NCBI GenBank assembly: GCA_035911135.1
Contig: JAMHWD010000011.1
Span: forward strand, 1-64,000
DNA from: JAMHWD01 sp035911135
GTDB taxonomy: Bacteria > Pseudomonadota > Alphaproteobacteria > Micavibrionales > Micavibrionaceae
DNA length: 64,000 nucleotides
Reading direction: 5' to 3'
Both the position numbers and the translations under genes were made by a program. Below are positions 63,164-64,000 of the stretch, one piece after another. Each line of letters opens with the position of its first letter. Position 1 is the stretch's first letter. Below the pieces are notes generated by a model. The model ran no database searches. It was not told the origin of the DNA and saw only the letters and a list, made by a program, of their open reading frames with translations.

Positions 63164-63958
63164 CTAAACCGCCACTGGCGCCTTGATATGCGGGTGCGCC
63201 TCATAGCCGACCAGCTCGAAATCCTCGAATTTGAAGCCGAAAATATCGTTTACATGCGGATTCATATGCATCTCAGGCAAGGGATAGGGCTTGCGGGAGA
63301 GTTGCTCCCGCGCCTGATCGAGATGATTGGAATATAAATGCGCATCGCCCAGCGTATGAATGAACTCGCCGGGTTTCAAGCCGCAGACCTGCGCCACCAT
63401 CATCGTCAGTAACGCGTATGAGGCGATATTGAAAGGCACACCAAGGAAAATATCCGCGCTGCGCTGATAGAGCTGGCATGAGAGCTTGCCATCGGCCACA
63501 TAAAACTGGAAAAACGCATGGCAGGGCGGCAAGGCCATCTGATCGACCAGCCCCGGATTATACGCCACCACCAGCAGACGGCGGCTGTCGGGATTTTTTT
63601 TGATCTGTTCGACGACGTTTTTAATCTGATCAATCGTGCGGCCATCGGCGGTTTCCCAGCTGCGCCACTGCGCGCCGTACACAGGCCCCAGATCACCGTT
63701 TTCATCCGCCCAGTCATCCCAGATGGAAACGCCGTTATCTTTCAGGTATTTGATATTCGTATCGCCCTTGAGGAACCAGAGCAGCTCATGAATGATCGAG
63801 CGCAAATGGCATTTCTTGGTGGTCACCAGCGGAAATCCCACCGATAAATCAAAACGCATCTGGTATCCGAACACACTTAACGTGCCCGTGCCGGTGCGGT
63901 CTTCTTTCTTGTGGCCGTTCTCTAAGACATGGCGCATCAGATCGTGATATTGCTTCAT
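63164..63958 (-). CDS. thyA: Thymidylate synthase (ThyA)
   Basis: 264 aa, the E. coli-like short form. The nucleophile Cys is in VDQMALPPCHAFFQFYV near residue 146, and QRSADIFLGVPFNIASYALL and FIHTLGDAHLYSNH are conserved blocks. It methylates dUMP with methylene-tetrahydrofolate, releasing dihydrofolate for FolA. It is complete, ending 42 bp before the window edge. Confidence 0.97.
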   Translation of the reverse strand: MKQYHDLMRHVLENGHKKEDRTGTGTLSVFGYQMRFDLSVGFPLVTTKKCHLRSIIHELLWFLKGDTNIKYLKDNGVSIWDDWADENGDLGPVYGAQWRSWETADGRTIDQIKNVVEQIKKNPDSRRLLVVAYNPGLVDQMALPPCHAFFQFYVADGKLSCQLYQRSADIFLGVPFNIASYALLTMMVAQVCGLKPGEFIHTLGDAHLYSNHLDQAREQLSRKPYPLPEMHMNPHVNDIFGFKFEDFELVGYEAHPHIKAPVAV

Positions 63959-64000
63959 GGTGAAAACTATATACGATTCTTCTTCGCGCTGAACAGGCCC

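Overview
The window reads as a chromosomal segment of an alphaproteobacterium. The evidence is gene order. A mitofilin/Mic60-like gene lies between hemD and hemY. hemC diverges from tsaD-gpsA-EVE. miaA precedes ilvB, ilvH and ilvC. hflK-hflC-DUF2065-degP lies next to folA and thyA. The tyrosine pathway is complete from phenylalanine hydroxylation to fumarylacetoacetate cleavage. Base composition is moderate and looks even. I see no phage, IS element, rRNA, tRNA or CRISPR. I cannot fix the genus; a Rhodospirillales- or Micavibrio-like lineage is only a guess.

Layout. 1-4280 (minus): end of a surface-polysaccharide cluster (Wzy-like, GT4, Wzz-like, start of a GT2) plus an exported orphan. 4491-6356 (plus): two orphans and a rhomboid protease. 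6353-11125 (minus): hemC-hemD-mic60-hemY. 11162-14607 (plus): tsaD-gpsA-EVE-EamA. 14602-18077 (minus): uppP, DedA, TerC/Alx with a structured leader, and an orphan. 18118-29198: miaA, an unexplained structured region, an ilv attenuator with leader peptide, ilvB, two inserted minus-strand genes (CheR-like, 743-aa repeat protein), ilvH, ilvC and three tandem EamA transporters. 29211-36640: accessory stretch of orphans, including a mini flagellar-rod-like protein, an 1111-aa protein, a Fur-box-like pair between divergent genes, a Cys/His-rich mini-protein and a CPBP-like membrane protein. 36740-43451: pdxS-pdxT, thrC, M16 peptidase, DUF983, dgkA, YqgE and a DsbD-alpha-like protein. 43545-50433: tyrosine catabolism (hmgA plus; hppD-fahA-maiA-phhA minus, followed by a NeuB-type synthase and an esterase). 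50663-56316: tripartite RND efflux operon. 56321-63958: degP, DUF2065, hflC, hflK, mrp (inverted), folA, an orphan and thyA.

How the genes work together. hemC/hemD make uroporphyrinogen III and share an operon with two membrane-organisation proteins. ilvB/ilvH/ilvC carry out the first steps of branched-chain amino-acid synthesis, and the ilvB leader peptide gives a visible attenuation circuit. pdxS/pdxT make PLP, the cofactor of ThrC. The hflK/hflC/degP group handles membrane and periplasmic protein quality. thyA and folA form the thymidylate/folate pair.

The least explained material is non-coding: the structured region at 19118-19310, the terC leader with mutually exclusive hairpins and a good promoter, the Fur-like boxes at 34883-34929, and multi-hairpin palindromes at 35901-35980 and 41903-41984. 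No large multi-gene novel system is evident; the best candidates for undescribed biology are these RNAs or repeats and the orphan-rich 29-36 kb stretch.
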